A stretch of DNA of 64,000 nucleotides from Clostridia bacterium (GCA_017403265.1 JAFQOJ010000016.1:1-64000), one strand, 5' to 3'. Counted from the stretch's first letter, positions 8,405 through 15,917 are shown. The notes: generated by a model not told the origin, from the sequence alone. Numbers and translations are program-made.

Positions 8405-8542
8405 ATGAAAAAAATATTCTCAGAACCCGAAATAGAAATTCTTAATTTCCTTTGCAACCTAGGCTTTGATAGCGAAAATACCGGCGGCGGTGTAGTTGGC
8501 GGTGGTGATGGCGACGGTGAATTACCCATCCCCAAAAACTAA
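8405..8542 (+). CDS. 45-residue precursor-like peptide (putative RiPP/secreted peptide)
   Basis: A short gene with a clear AAGAGG ribosome site 8 bases before ATG. It encodes 45 residues. The N-terminal half is leader-like (MKKIFSEPEIEILNFLCNLG). The C-terminal half is Gly/Asp-rich (GGGVVGGGDGDGELPIPKN). There is a single Cys at position 17 and no hydrophobic signal. Small acidic leaders of the type 'PEIExLxF' followed by a Gly-rich tail recur beside PqqD-like and HPr-kinase-like genes in gut Firmicutes (from memory, not searched). Those partners lie 1-2 kb downstream here. It is probably a modified peptide precursor, but could be a small unmodified protein. Confidence 0.65.
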   Translation: MKKIFSEPEIEILNFLCNLGFDSENTGGGVVGGGDGDGELPIPKN

Positions 8543-8557
8543 TAAGCAGGTAAATTT

Positions 8558-9514
8558 ATGAATAAAAAAACAATCATTATTGTTTGTGTCAGCGTGGTAT
8601 TAGCGCTTATTGCCGTTTCGGTAATAGCCACCTTTCCCACCTACCTTTTTGAAGACACTGTTAAAACCCCTGCCAGTTCCCCAATAGCGAGTGACAAGGT
8701 AACGGAGCCTACCCAGGGCGACGATGTAGGTAACCTTGGCGGTAATAGCGGCACAGAGGGTGTTCTTCCGAATGTGGATAACGAGGATGTTGGTTTATCT
8801 GAAACTCCAACTACCAATTATGAAAACTTAGCCGAAAGCAAGGGCGCTAAGCTGTTGGGTGAAACAAACGCCTTTGAAGACGGCACTGAATTTTCAGTAG
8901 ATAAGCTTGGAATATTTGATAAAAAGTATTACCGTTCCCGTCACAAAGTAAGAACGTTTGCAAAGGAATACTTAATATATAACATTACCGCGCAAAAAGA
9001 CGGCAAGGAAGTTCTTGCAAACGGTATTGCAAAGGTTGTTATAAATATTCCCGAAAACTATAACCTTAACCAAATTGAAGCTTACTTCGTTTCGTCTGAT
9101 GATAATCTTATAGAGCTTGACTGCACAATAAATAAAAAAGATAAAACTGCTACTGTAACCTTTATTCAGTCAGGTGTCTATATGCTTATAGAAAGAAAAC
9201 TTACAAACAGTAGTAACACTTCTACTCAGGCTCAAAACAGTTCTTCTAACACTACAAGTTCAGAAAAGCAAGAAAACTCTGAGCCAGATAATTCTGGCAA
9301 CGCTTCTTCGGACGAACCTATCGTCAGCGGGGATTCCTCAAGCAATCCCGATACATCAAAAAATCCTGATGTATCAAGCAAACCCGACACGTCAAGCGAT
9401 TCAGATACTTCAAGCGAACCTGACACATCAGAACCCGATACATCCGAGCCCGACTCATCAGAAGAGGTTGACCCAAATAAAGAAACCATGAATGGTTGGA
9501 CTCCTTGGCATTAA
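8558..9514 (+). CDS. membrane-anchored protein with Ser/Asp/Pro-rich C-terminal repeats
   Basis: A 318-residue protein. One N-terminal transmembrane or signal-anchor helix spans residues 5-27, followed by Lys/Glu-containing linker sequence and a compact middle domain (about 85-215, 'AKVVINIPENYNLNQIEAYFVSSDDNLIELD'-type strands). From residue 220 it becomes a low-complexity tail of Ser, Asp, Pro and Thr with repeats such as SSDPDTSSEPDTS, ending in NGWTPWH. The tail resembles cell-wall-spanning linkers, but no LPxTG follows. It starts 15 bases after the peptide gene. It probably displays or receives the peptide product at the cell surface (inference). Confidence 0.7.
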   Translation: MNKKTIIIVCVSVVLALIAVSVIATFPTYLFEDTVKTPASSPIASDKVTEPTQGDDVGNLGGNSGTEGVLPNVDNEDVGLSETPTTNYENLAESKGAKLLGETNAFEDGTEFSVDKLGIFDKKYYRSRHKVRTFAKEYLIYNITAQKDGKEVLANGIAKVVINIPENYNLNQIEAYFVSSDDNLIELDCTINKKDKTATVTFIQSGVYMLIERKLTNSSNTSTQAQNSSSNTTSSEKQENSEPDNSGNASSDEPIVSGDSSSNPDTSKNPDVSSKPDTSSDSDTSSEPDTSEPDTSEPDSSEEVDPNKETMNGWTPWH

Positions 9515-9571
9515 TTTAAATCAAATACAGCAAAGCATGTGTTTCAAAAAACACAAAAAGTAAAATAAATA

Positions 9572-9609
9572 ATGGGTGTTTTCAAGAAACTTTACTTGAT
9601 AACACCCAT
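9572..9609 (+). terminator. hairpin between the membrane protein and the kinase-like gene
   Basis: ATGGGTGTT (9572-9580) pairs perfectly with AACACCCAT (9601-9609), with an inner CAAG/CTTG pair. ATTATTTTGAGTTTTAT follows. It is either a leaky terminator that lowers expression of the downstream enzymes relative to the peptide, or an mRNA-processing stem. Confidence 0.6.
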
Positions 9610-9655
9610 ATTATTTTGAGTTTTATACCATATATTAAAAAGAGGGGGTAATGTT

Positions 9656-10363
9656 GTGATTTGCAAATTAGCAGATTTTATAATTGATTTTAAAAATTCG
9701 ACAGAAGCAATGGATCACTTTTTAGAAGGCTATAAATTTTGCGGCAAACCGCAACTTGTCATAGAAGTAACACCCGAAGAAGTTGAAGCCGCGCGCTATA
9801 TCACCCCTACTACTGTTAATACTATACAGGGTGAGATAAATGCTTTTTATAAAAAGCTTATAGACCTTATTCCTAATTATGATGCATTTAACATTCACGC
9901 ATCTTTAATAGATGTAAACGGCAACGGGGTCGCGTTTTTAGCGCAAAGCGGCACAGGTAAAACTACCCATACTCTTTTATGGCAAAAGCTTTTAGGTAAA
10001 AAAGTACAAATAATAAACGGCGATAAGCCAATTATACGCTTTTTGAATAATACCCCCTATGGCTATGGAACGCCTTGGTGCGGCAAAGAAAGGTTATCTA
10101 AAAATGCAAAAGTTCCAATAAAGCATATTTGCTTTATTGAACGGGCTGCCGAAAACAGCTGTAAAAAAATCACTTCAAAAGAAGCGCTTAATTTTGTTTT
10201 TAGCCAAGTATTTATGCCGCACGATTCGAAAGCTGCCATAAAAACGCTTGAACTATTAGACAGTCTTTTAAAATCGGTTGATATTTGGGTGATAAAATGC
10301 AATACCGATATATCGGCGGCAATGACTGCCTACAATAAGATTTTTGAAGGAGAAACTCTATGA
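9656..10363 (+). CDS. HPr kinase-like ATPase associated with peptide-modification clusters
   Basis: A 235-residue protein of the HPr kinase/PEPCK-like fold, distinct from true HprK. The P-loop AQSGTGKTT lies at about 96-104, followed by INGDKP (about 120-125) and a YGTPWCGKE block (about 137-145). That arrangement is seen in the stand-alone kinases of lasso-peptide and PqqD-type clusters, some of which phosphorylate the peptide. The HPr-binding C-terminal signature of HprK is not obvious. The start is GTG 9656, 7 bases after AGAGGGGG; the ATG at 9651 runs into an immediate stop. It overlaps the PqqD-like gene by 4 bases, so the two are translationally coupled. Substrate unknown; Ser in the neighbouring products is a guess. 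Confidence 0.75.
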   Translation: MICKLADFIIDFKNSTEAMDHFLEGYKFCGKPQLVIEVTPEEVEAARYITPTTVNTIQGEINAFYKKLIDLIPNYDAFNIHASLIDVNGNGVAFLAQSGTGKTTHTLLWQKLLGKKVQIINGDKPIIRFLNNTPYGYGTPWCGKERLSKNAKVPIKHICFIERAAENSCKKITSKEALNFVFSQVFMPHDSKAAIKTLELLDSLLKSVDIWVIKCNTDISAAMTAYNKIFEGETL

Positions 10364-10623
10364 AGCTTAAATACACCTTTGCTATAAGTGAAGTTGCGGG
10401 ACAAACGGTTGCCGTTCCGATTGATAGCGGATACGGGGAGCAAGGCATTATAAAAACCAATGAAACAGGCGCCTATATTTTAAATCTTTTAAAGGAAGAT
10501 ATAACAATTCCGCAGATTATTTCTAAAATTAAGGAAGATTTTGAAACCGAGTCAGAAGAAGCCTTAGAGGCTACCGTAAACAAATTTATTGACTCTCTCA
10601 AAGCGGCAGATTTACTTATATGA
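10360..10623 (+). CDS. PqqD-family peptide recognition protein (RRE-like)
   Basis: An 87-residue PqqD-like protein. It has the family pattern of N-terminal beta strands (KYTFAISEVAGQTVAVPID), then 'LNETGAYIL'-type sequence (here TNETGAYILNLLKED), and C-terminal helices with the 'VxxFxxxLxxxDLL' ending (FIDSLKAADLLI). PqqD domains act as RiPP recognition elements that grip a leader peptide and deliver it to a modifying enzyme. It overlaps the kinase-like gene upstream and the peptidase gene downstream by 4 bases each, which indicates a tightly coupled trio. This is the strongest single hint that the 45-residue peptide is a substrate. Confidence 0.85.
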   Translation: MKLKYTFAISEVAGQTVAVPIDSGYGEQGIIKTNETGAYILNLLKEDITIPQIISKIKEDFETESEEALEATVNKFIDSLKAADLLI

Positions 10624-11075
10624 ACAATAATAATTTTGATGTTGTAAAAGGTGTTTTGGCAGAGAAGGGTGAGCTTGTAGGCACTACCTCGGGCAAAAGT
10701 ATGTATCCCCTGTTTCGCAACGGAAAAGACCGCGCAGTAATTGTCCCTTTACCCCAAAAATTAAAGGTTAATGATGTGCTTTTATACCGTAAGCCAGCTA
10801 CAAATGAAGTTATACTTCACCGTATTATAAAATTTAAAGACAGCAACCCCATTCTTCGTGGGGATAACCTTTACTTTAATGAAACCCAAATACCTACAGA
10901 TGACATTTTAGGTGTTATGAAAGGCTTTTACAGAAACGGTAAATACTATGAATGTAAAAAAAGCCTTAGCTATAAGCTTTATGTTTTTTTGCTACGCATA
11001 AGCTATCCCATAAGATATTTATTTAAAAAAGCGTTTTCCCTGTTAAAAAGAATTATAAATTTTATAAAAAATTAA
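10620..11075 (+). CDS. S24/S26-family peptidase, Sec11/SipW-like
   Basis: A 151-residue peptidase-like protein. TTSGKSMYP carries the nucleophile Ser (about 27). EVILHRII carries a His (about 67) where bacterial type-I signal peptidases have Lys, and ILRGDN carries an Asp (about 82). This Ser-His-Asp layout is that of the ER/archaeal Sec11 and Bacillus SipW branch. Instead of an N-terminal membrane helix it has a basic, hydrophobic C-terminus (about 118-151) that could associate with the membrane. It is the last gene of the cluster, overlapping the PqqD-like gene by 4 bases. Likely role: leader removal or processing of the peptide or the surface protein. Confidence 0.78.
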   Translation: MNNNNFDVVKGVLAEKGELVGTTSGKSMYPLFRNGKDRAVIVPLPQKLKVNDVLLYRKPATNEVILHRIIKFKDSNPILRGDNLYFNETQIPTDDILGVMKGFYRNGKYYECKKSLSYKLYVFLLRISYPIRYLFKKAFSLLKRIINFIKN

Positions 11076-11119
11076 AAGGCTATTGTAGGTGATAAATCAC
11101 CAACGATAGCCTTTTCCTT
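11074..11119. terminator. bidirectional terminator
   Basis: AAAAGGCTAT (11074-11083) pairs with ATAGCCTTTT (11106-11115), with a further GGTGAT/ATCACC inner stem. It is flanked by T-rich sequence on both strands and serves the convergent genes ending at 11075 and 11129. Confidence 0.85.
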
Positions 11120-11128
11120 TTACTGTTG

Positions 11129-12196
11129 TTAATTTTCTAAAATAAACTTTTCCATTTCCTTGCTGGCAGTATCTAAATCATAAACATACTGCCAAGAGCC
11201 GTTAATAGTTTGACCTTTAGAAGGTATATCATCATTAGGTACACTCATAGTTTCAATAGAGGGCTTTGAGGTTACTGCCCAAACACCCATACCCATAATA
11301 TCCTGTGTAGAAAGCGAGGTTTGGCACTGTGAAAGCACCATCTCAGCAACCGACGGAAGCTTGGTAATGTTTGTATCTTTAACTCTGTCAAACATAGCTT
11401 CAAGTACTTCTTTTTGACGGTTACCGCGCTCTACATCACCATCAATTTTTCTGATTCTTGAATAACATAGTGCCTGTGTTCCCGAAAGAAGCTGTTTACC
11501 TGTTTTGGAAATAGTATCACATTCGAGGTCAGTCTGTTTTTTAAGCTTTGGTATAATATAGCTGTTAAGGTGGTCTTTTTCCTTTTTGTTTACATCTATT
11601 TCAACCCCGCCTATATAATCAATTATACGGGAAAACTCATAAAAGTTTATGGTTACATAATCGGTAATTTCAAGCCCGAAGTTTTTATTAAGTGTTTTAA
11701 CCGCCAAGGTTGATTTACCGAAAGCGTAAGCGTGGGTAAGCTTGTCCTTGCCCTTTCCGTCAATCTGAACATAACTGTCACGAGCTATAGATGTAAGCTT
11801 AATTTTACTATGCTTTTTATCTATAGTCAAAATAATAACTGCATCCGAACGGCCCGAATCGTTATCCTTACGCGAGTCAATACCTAAAAGAGCAATATTT
11901 TTAACCGATGAATAGGTGCTTGTATCGATATTCAGCTCAGCCAAATCCTCAGTTTCAAGCGGAATACGCTCTACATTATCAAGTATAGAAAAAGCATAAA
12001 AATAGCCGCTGCCTACAAGTATTATAAGAACCGATAGTATAATACAAACGGTTGCAATAATAACCGTAGCCTTCTTTTTTTTCTTACCCTTATGTTTATG
12101 GTGCTTTTTACTCGAAGATGAAATATCCTCAAATGTACTATTGCTATATAAATCTACAGTATCATTATTGCTGTCAAAATCATTGGTATAACGCAT
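11129..12196 (-). CDS. LytR-CpsA-Psr (LCP) family cell-wall ligase
   Basis: A 355-residue membrane protein. A cytoplasmic N-terminus with a Lys/His-rich patch (about 30-42) precedes one transmembrane helix (about 43-68). The extracellular LCP domain has the characteristic LLGIDSR, GRSDAVIILTID, KLTSIARDSYV and LTHAYAFG motifs, with conserved Arg and Asp residues that bind the lipid pyrophosphate, and a later 'ARGNRQKEVL'-type motif (here VERGNRQKEVL). LCP enzymes attach teichoic acid or polysaccharide to peptidoglycan outside the cell. It is monocistronic, with a promoter at 12238-12266 and the terminator at 11074-11119. Normal length; strong assignment. Confidence 0.9.
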   Translation of the reverse strand: MRYTNDFDSNNDTVDLYSNSTFEDISSSSKKHHKHKGKKKKKATVIIATVCIILSVLIILVGSGYFYAFSILDNVERIPLETEDLAELNIDTSTYSSVKNIALLGIDSRKDNDSGRSDAVIILTIDKKHSKIKLTSIARDSYVQIDGKGKDKLTHAYAFGKSTLAVKTLNKNFGLEITDYVTINFYEFSRIIDYIGGVEIDVNKKEKDHLNSYIIPKLKKQTDLECDTISKTGKQLLSGTQALCYSRIRKIDGDVERGNRQKEVLEAMFDRVKDTNITKLPSVAEMVLSQCQTSLSTQDIMGMGVWAVTSKPSIETMSVPNDDIPSKGQTINGSWQYVYDLDTASKEMEKFILEN

Positions 12197-12237
12197 AACA
12201 TTCTCCTAAAATAGTGTTTAACTTTAAGCATATACAT

Positions 12238-12266
12238 AGTATACGACATTTTTATTAAAAAGTCTA
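12238..12266 (-). promoter_or_regulatory. SigA promoter of the LCP gene
   Basis: On the minus strand, TAGACT (12266-12261), 17-base spacer, TATACT (12243-12238), with the -35 overlapping the 3' end of dinB. Confidence 0.7.
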
Positions 12267-13442
12267 CAGTATTCTTCCCCTTTTTATCGAATCACTGCCA
12301 AATTTTTGCCTTACCTTATATATAGAATCTTCAACCATATTGTTATAGGCTTCACATTCACTTTCACCAAAAAGATCTTGCTGTACTGCTACGGCGTCCT
12401 CTTTAAGCCCTATTGCCCTTAGTCCTACAGAGCGTAAGGCTTCGGGAAAGGTGTAATTTTTGCAAAATAAATCAAAGCCGCGGCGTGCCAATACTAAGGC
12501 AGAGTTTGTAGCAGTTTTATGTGTGGCACTGAATTCCTTTACCGCAAGCGAAGAAGTACGGATATGCACCTGTACGCCGCTTGCATATAAATTATATTCC
12601 CGCAGTGTAGCGCTTATGGTTTCGGCAAAGCTTAAAAATGCTTGCCAAACCTCATCATTATTAGTAAAATCCTTACCACAGGTTATAGATTTTCCTACGC
12701 TTTTAGGCTTGCTGTAGCGTGTTACAGGCACCACAGGCGAAGTATCCTCACCTAAAGCGTAACGCTTTATATCAACACCGTTCTTTCCTAGAAGTCTTTT
12801 AAGAGTAATATCGTCACAAAGCGTGATATCCCCTATATTTTTAACCCCTATGGAATTAAGCCGTGAAGCAGTATTTTTTCCGACAAACAAAAGGGTATCT
12901 ATAGAAAGTCCCCATAATTTCTCTTTAAAGTTTTCCTTGTTAATAACCGTTACGGCATCGGGTTTTTTAAGGTCAGACCCCAGCTTTGCAAATACCTTAT
13001 TAAAGCTAACCCCAACAGAAATTGTAAGCCCTAACTCACGCTTAATATCCTTTCGTATCTTGTGGGCAATCTCTTCACCGCTACCGAAAAGAAGCGTACT
13101 GCCTGTAACATCGAGCCAACATTCATCTATGCCGAAAGGCTCAATTAAATCGGTGTAGCGTGAATATATCTCCTGCGCTTTTTGGGAATACTTTTCATAT
13201 TCCTTATATATTGGCGGTAAAATAACCAAATCCCGACATTTGCGCTTTGCTTCAAAAATAGGCTCGGCAGTTTTTACATTAAACCTTTTAGCAAGCTCAT
13301 TTTTAGCAAGCACTATGCCATGACGGTTCTCCTTGTCACCGCAAACCGCAACAGGCATATCACAAAGAGTGGGATTAAAAAGCAATGATACCGATGCGAA
13401 AAAATTGTTAAGGTCGCAGTGCAGTATTATTCTATCTGTCAT
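12264..13442 (-). CDS. dinB: DNA polymerase IV (Y-family, DinB)
   Basis: A 392-residue translesion polymerase. The N-terminal catalytic core begins ILHCDLNNFFASV with the first metal Asp. DECWLDVT carries the catalytic Asp-Glu pair (about 104-107). The ISVGVSFNKVFAKLGSDLKKP block is the family hallmark, followed by thumb HhH sequence (LLFVGKNTASRLNSIGV) and the little-finger domain. The start was moved to ATG 13442, because AAGGAG lies directly upstream and the promoter -10 (13481-13486) is too close for the GTG at 13475. The C-terminus lacks a strong beta-clamp pentapeptide except perhaps QQDLFGE, which fits a clamp motif (QxxLF). Role: lesion bypass, possibly mutagenic repair. Confidence 0.92.
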   Translation of the reverse strand: MTDRIILHCDLNNFFASVSLLFNPTLCDMPVAVCGDKENRHGIVLAKNELAKRFNVKTAEPIFEAKRKCRDLVILPPIYKEYEKYSQKAQEIYSRYTDLIEPFGIDECWLDVTGSTLLFGSGEEIAHKIRKDIKRELGLTISVGVSFNKVFAKLGSDLKKPDAVTVINKENFKEKLWGLSIDTLLFVGKNTASRLNSIGVKNIGDITLCDDITLKRLLGKNGVDIKRYALGEDTSPVVPVTRYSKPKSVGKSITCGKDFTNNDEVWQAFLSFAETISATLREYNLYASGVQVHIRTSSLAVKEFSATHKTATNSALVLARRGFDLFCKNYTFPEALRSVGLRAIGLKEDAVAVQQDLFGESECEAYNNMVEDSIYKVRQKFGSDSIKRGRIL

Positions 13443-13480
13443 CAATTCCCACTCCTTTTCCAAACATTTGTTCACAAAGT

Positions 13481-13509
13481 ATTATACCATTTACAAACAG
13501 GAATGTAAA
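13481..13509 (-). promoter_or_regulatory. SigA promoter of dinB
   Basis: On the minus strand, TTTACA (13509-13504), 17-base spacer, TATAAT (13486-13481). No LexA-type box (GAACNNNNGTTC) is obvious. Confidence 0.8.
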
Positions 13510-13584
13510 TAAGCAATTTTTGCCGTTATGCGACAAGCCTCCTTATACATATAATATTTTGTACAATTATTTGGAGGGTTTATT

Positions 13585-14262
13585 TTGCTGAATCTTTTTT
13601 TACAGTTAGTTGCCAATATTTACTATTTCGCGCTTCACGTAACAGGCGCTGGCTCCTTTCCCGCTCCCCTTTCAGCCAAGCGCGAGAGCGAACTTTTAGA
13701 CAAAGTAAAAAATGGCGACCTTGCCGCCCGCAATACACTAATAGAACACAATTTACGTCTTGTAGCTCATATTGTTAAAAAATATTACGCCGCAAGCTCT
13801 AATCAAGACGACCTTATATCCATCGGCACAATAGGTCTTATAAAAGCTGTTTCAACCTTTAAATCGGATAAAAATATCCGATTGGCAACCTACGCATCGC
13901 GTTGTATTGAAAATGAAATTTTAATGTATTTCAGAAATCAGAAAAAAACTGCACAGGATGTATACATAAATGACCCTATTGACAGCGATAAGGACGGCAA
14001 TACCCTAACATTAATTGATGCAATTGCAGATAAAACCGATATTGTAGAAGAGCTTGACACTAAAATGAAGCTTGAAAAATTAAAAAGCATAATAAATGAC
14101 ACCTTAGACCCTCGCGAGCTAGAGATTATAACCCTACGCTATGGCTTAGGCGGTACAACTGAGCTTACCCAGCGCGAAATAGCCTTAAAGCTTAATATTT
14201 CGCGAAGCTATGTATCACGAATAGAAAAATCTGCCCTGAAAAAGCTCAGAAGCAGATTTTAA
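13585..14262 (+). CDS. sigK: sporulation sigma factor SigK (pro-sigma-K)
   Basis: A 225-residue sigma-70 family factor for late mother-cell gene expression. The N-terminus carries the pro-sequence typical of pro-SigK (hydrophobic, then GAGSFPAPLS). Region 2 has HNLRLVAHIVKKYY and DLISIGTIGLIKAVSTF with ATYASRCIENEILM; region 4 ends in ELTQREIALKLNISRSYVSRIEK. The gene is continuous, with no skin-type intervening element. The TTG start is 7 bases after GGAGGG. CATATAATA upstream (about 13548-13556) resembles the -10 of SigE/SigK promoters, but no matching -35 was convincing. It indicates an endospore-forming lineage. Confidence 0.93.
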   Translation: MLNLFLQLVANIYYFALHVTGAGSFPAPLSAKRESELLDKVKNGDLAARNTLIEHNLRLVAHIVKKYYAASSNQDDLISIGTIGLIKAVSTFKSDKNIRLATYASRCIENEILMYFRNQKKTAQDVYINDPIDSDKDGNTLTLIDAIADKTDIVEELDTKMKLEKLKSIINDTLDPRELEIITLRYGLGGTTELTQREIALKLNISRSYVSRIEKSALKKLRSRF

Positions 14263-14286
14263 AACAAAAGCCTATTATATTTTCAA

Positions 14287-14967
14287 TTATTCTTCAGCCA
14301 CAAGCACTACATTTTCAATCTCGCACAAACAGGTTATATCAAATTTAACCTGTTTAGAAATTGTAATCATTAAACCTAAATTACCTTGAAAGCCGCTTTT
14401 AGGTGGCATAACGGTATAGGTGATTTCACTGTTAATCATCTTAGATATTTCAACAATAGTTTCATTGGTTTTATATAAATCGTTTATTTCCACATAAACA
14501 AGCTCTGTAGCTTTCTTTTCTTTTTCGAATCTTGTAAAAATTATAATTGAAATCAAGAAAAGCACAGTAGTAATAATTGCACCTACATAAAATCCGTATC
14601 CAAGTGCAATACCAATAATACTTGTGGTCCAAACTCCTGCTGCGGTTGTAAGACCTGTTATTATATCGTTATTCTTTATAATAATCATACCTGCGCCTAA
14701 AAAGCCTATGCCCGATATTACCTGCGCCGAAATACGCATAACATCTCCGCCTGCGCCTAAAACATCACTAACATAAATACTCATTAGCGAAGTAAGGCAA
14801 GCACCCAATGCAACTAAAACATGGGTTCTCATGCCGGCGGCTCGTCCGTGCTTTGCACGCTCACTACCGATAAGCACGCCCACCAAAACCGATATTGCAA
14901 GCCTTAAGACCGACTTAACAAAAAAGTTTTCTAAAAGACCTAAAAACAATTCAACTAAAAACGCCAC
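14287..14967 (-). CDS. MgtC/SapB family membrane protein
   Basis: A 226-residue membrane protein. The N-terminal domain has four or five helices with the MgtC signature: LIGSERAKHGRAAGMRTHVLVALGACL, then ISGIGFLGAGMII and GLTTAAGVWTTSIIGIALG. A cytoplasmic ACT-like domain (about 150-226) follows. MgtC proteins are linked to magnesium limitation and membrane ATPase control; in commensals the exact role is unknown. I prefer GTG 14967, which has GGAGG 10 bases upstream, over ATG 14991, which has no ribosome site. It converges on sigK. Confidence 0.88.
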   Translation of the reverse strand: MAFLVELFLGLLENFFVKSVLRLAISVLVGVLIGSERAKHGRAAGMRTHVLVALGACLTSLMSIYVSDVLGAGGDVMRISAQVISGIGFLGAGMIIIKNNDIITGLTTAAGVWTTSIIGIALGYGFYVGAIITTVLFLISIIIFTRFEKEKKATELVYVEINDLYKTNETIVEISKMINSEITYTVMPPKSGFQGNLGLMITISKQVKFDITCLCEIENVVLVAEE

Positions 14968-15114
14968 TTGATTTCTACCTCCGCAATACATATAAATATT
15001 TATATATTATATATCATTTTTAAAAATTGTCAAGTATTATTAAATTTCGTATATTTTAAGTTGATTTAATCGACTATTAATTATATGTAGCAAGAAGTAT
15101 TATAATTACCTAAG

Positions 15115-15657
15115 TTAAGCTTTTTCGTAAATTTCCACTGTACATTCCTGGTCGTACGGTGGGATTTTTACCTTTATGAGTTCGTTTTTAGAAGTAGGCA
15201 CATTCTTGCCCACATAATCTCCTCGTATCGGAAGCTCCCTGTGTCCCCTGTCTACAAGCACCGCGAACTGAATAGAAGCAGCTCTTCCAAACTTCATTAT
15301 TGCCTCCATAGCCGCTCTGGCAGTTCTGCCTGTATACAAAACATCATCCACAAGTATTATATTTTTACCAACCACCGAAAAAGGAATATCGCACGGCTGT
15401 ATAACAGGGTCCAAATATCCTTTATCAACATCGTCACGGTAAAAGGTTATATCTAAAACAGCGGTAGGTATTTTTTTGCCCTCTATATTATATATGTTGT
15501 CGGCTATTATCTCCGAAAGTGATACACCTCGGCGCTTAACACCTATAATACATATATTTTCGCAGCCGTTGTTTTTTTCAAGTATTTCGTGAGAGATTCT
15601 CTTTAAAGCACGGTTTACTGCCGCGCTATCCATAAGCACTGCCTTAAATTTATCCAT
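15115..15657 (-). CDS. pyrR: PyrR: pyrimidine operon attenuator / uracil phosphoribosyltransferase
   Basis: A 180-residue phosphoribosyltransferase-fold protein. The PRPP loop is IILVDDVLYTGRTARAA (about 92-108). The PyrR-specific VLVDRGHRELPIRGDYVGKNVPTS segment follows. In Firmicutes PyrR binds pyr mRNA leaders in the presence of UMP and causes termination. Here it is alone, without pyr biosynthesis genes beside it. ATG 15657 is used because GGAG sits 6 bases upstream; a TTG 12 bases earlier would overlap that site. Its own promoter is at 15701-15729 and I see no PyrR-type anti-antiterminator in the short leader. Confidence 0.92.
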   Translation of the reverse strand: MDKFKAVLMDSAAVNRALKRISHEILEKNNGCENICIIGVKRRGVSLSEIIADNIYNIEGKKIPTAVLDITFYRDDVDKGYLDPVIQPCDIPFSVVGKNIILVDDVLYTGRTARAAMEAIMKFGRAASIQFAVLVDRGHRELPIRGDYVGKNVPTSKNELIKVKIPPYDQECTVEIYEKA

Positions 15658-15700
15658 AAAAAACTCCAAAACATATTTTTTAAAGACTTACATATAATAT

Positions 15701-15729
15701 ATATTATCATAAGTGAGAAAATTTGTAAA
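15701..15729 (-). promoter_or_regulatory. SigA promoter of pyrR
   Basis: On the minus strand, TTTACA (15729-15724), 17-base spacer, TAATAT (15706-15701). TSS expected about 45 bases before the start codon. Confidence 0.75.
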
Positions 15730-15752
15730 GAAGTTATATATACAACATTTAG

Positions 15753-15768
15753 TGTAAAAATTTTTACA
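15753..15768. promoter_or_regulatory. 16-bp perfect palindrome TGTAAAAATTTTTACA
   Basis: A perfect palindrome 24 bases upstream of the pyrR -35 element, in the divergent pyrR / G5-3D intergenic region. It is a possible operator. AT-rich content means chance cannot be excluded. Confidence 0.4.
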
Positions 15769-15818
15769 TTCTAACAACAACGCAATCTATAGTATTTACA
15801 AATTTTCCGGCCCGTTTA

Positions 15819-15917
15819 TTGACATTTATATGCCCAATTTTGTATAAATGCACAACTTCGATGACAAAAAGTGTCAGAAATACAGCTTTAAAAGGTTACA
15901 AACTTGTAACTTTTTTC
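15819..15917 (+). ncRNA. candidate short transcript: promoter plus terminator without a CDS
   Basis: TTGACA (15819-15824), an 18-base spacer and TATAAA (15843-15848) would start an RNA near 15855. A hairpin AAAAGGTTACA / TGTAACTTTT (15890-15914), followed by a T tract, would end it near 15917, giving about 60 nt. A small GACA-loop-TGTC stem lies between. No reading frame is seen. It might also be a decoy leader upstream of the 15972 promoter. Confidence 0.4.

Noticed and set aside
9232..9489. Minus-strand frame rich in Ser, Gly, Glu opposite the Ser/Asp repeats
   Set aside because: It is the antisense image of the low-complexity tail of the gene at 8558-9514 and has no ribosome site.
13548..13556. 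SigE/SigK promoter for sigK
   Set aside because: CATATAATA fits the -10 only; no matching -35 at the right distance.
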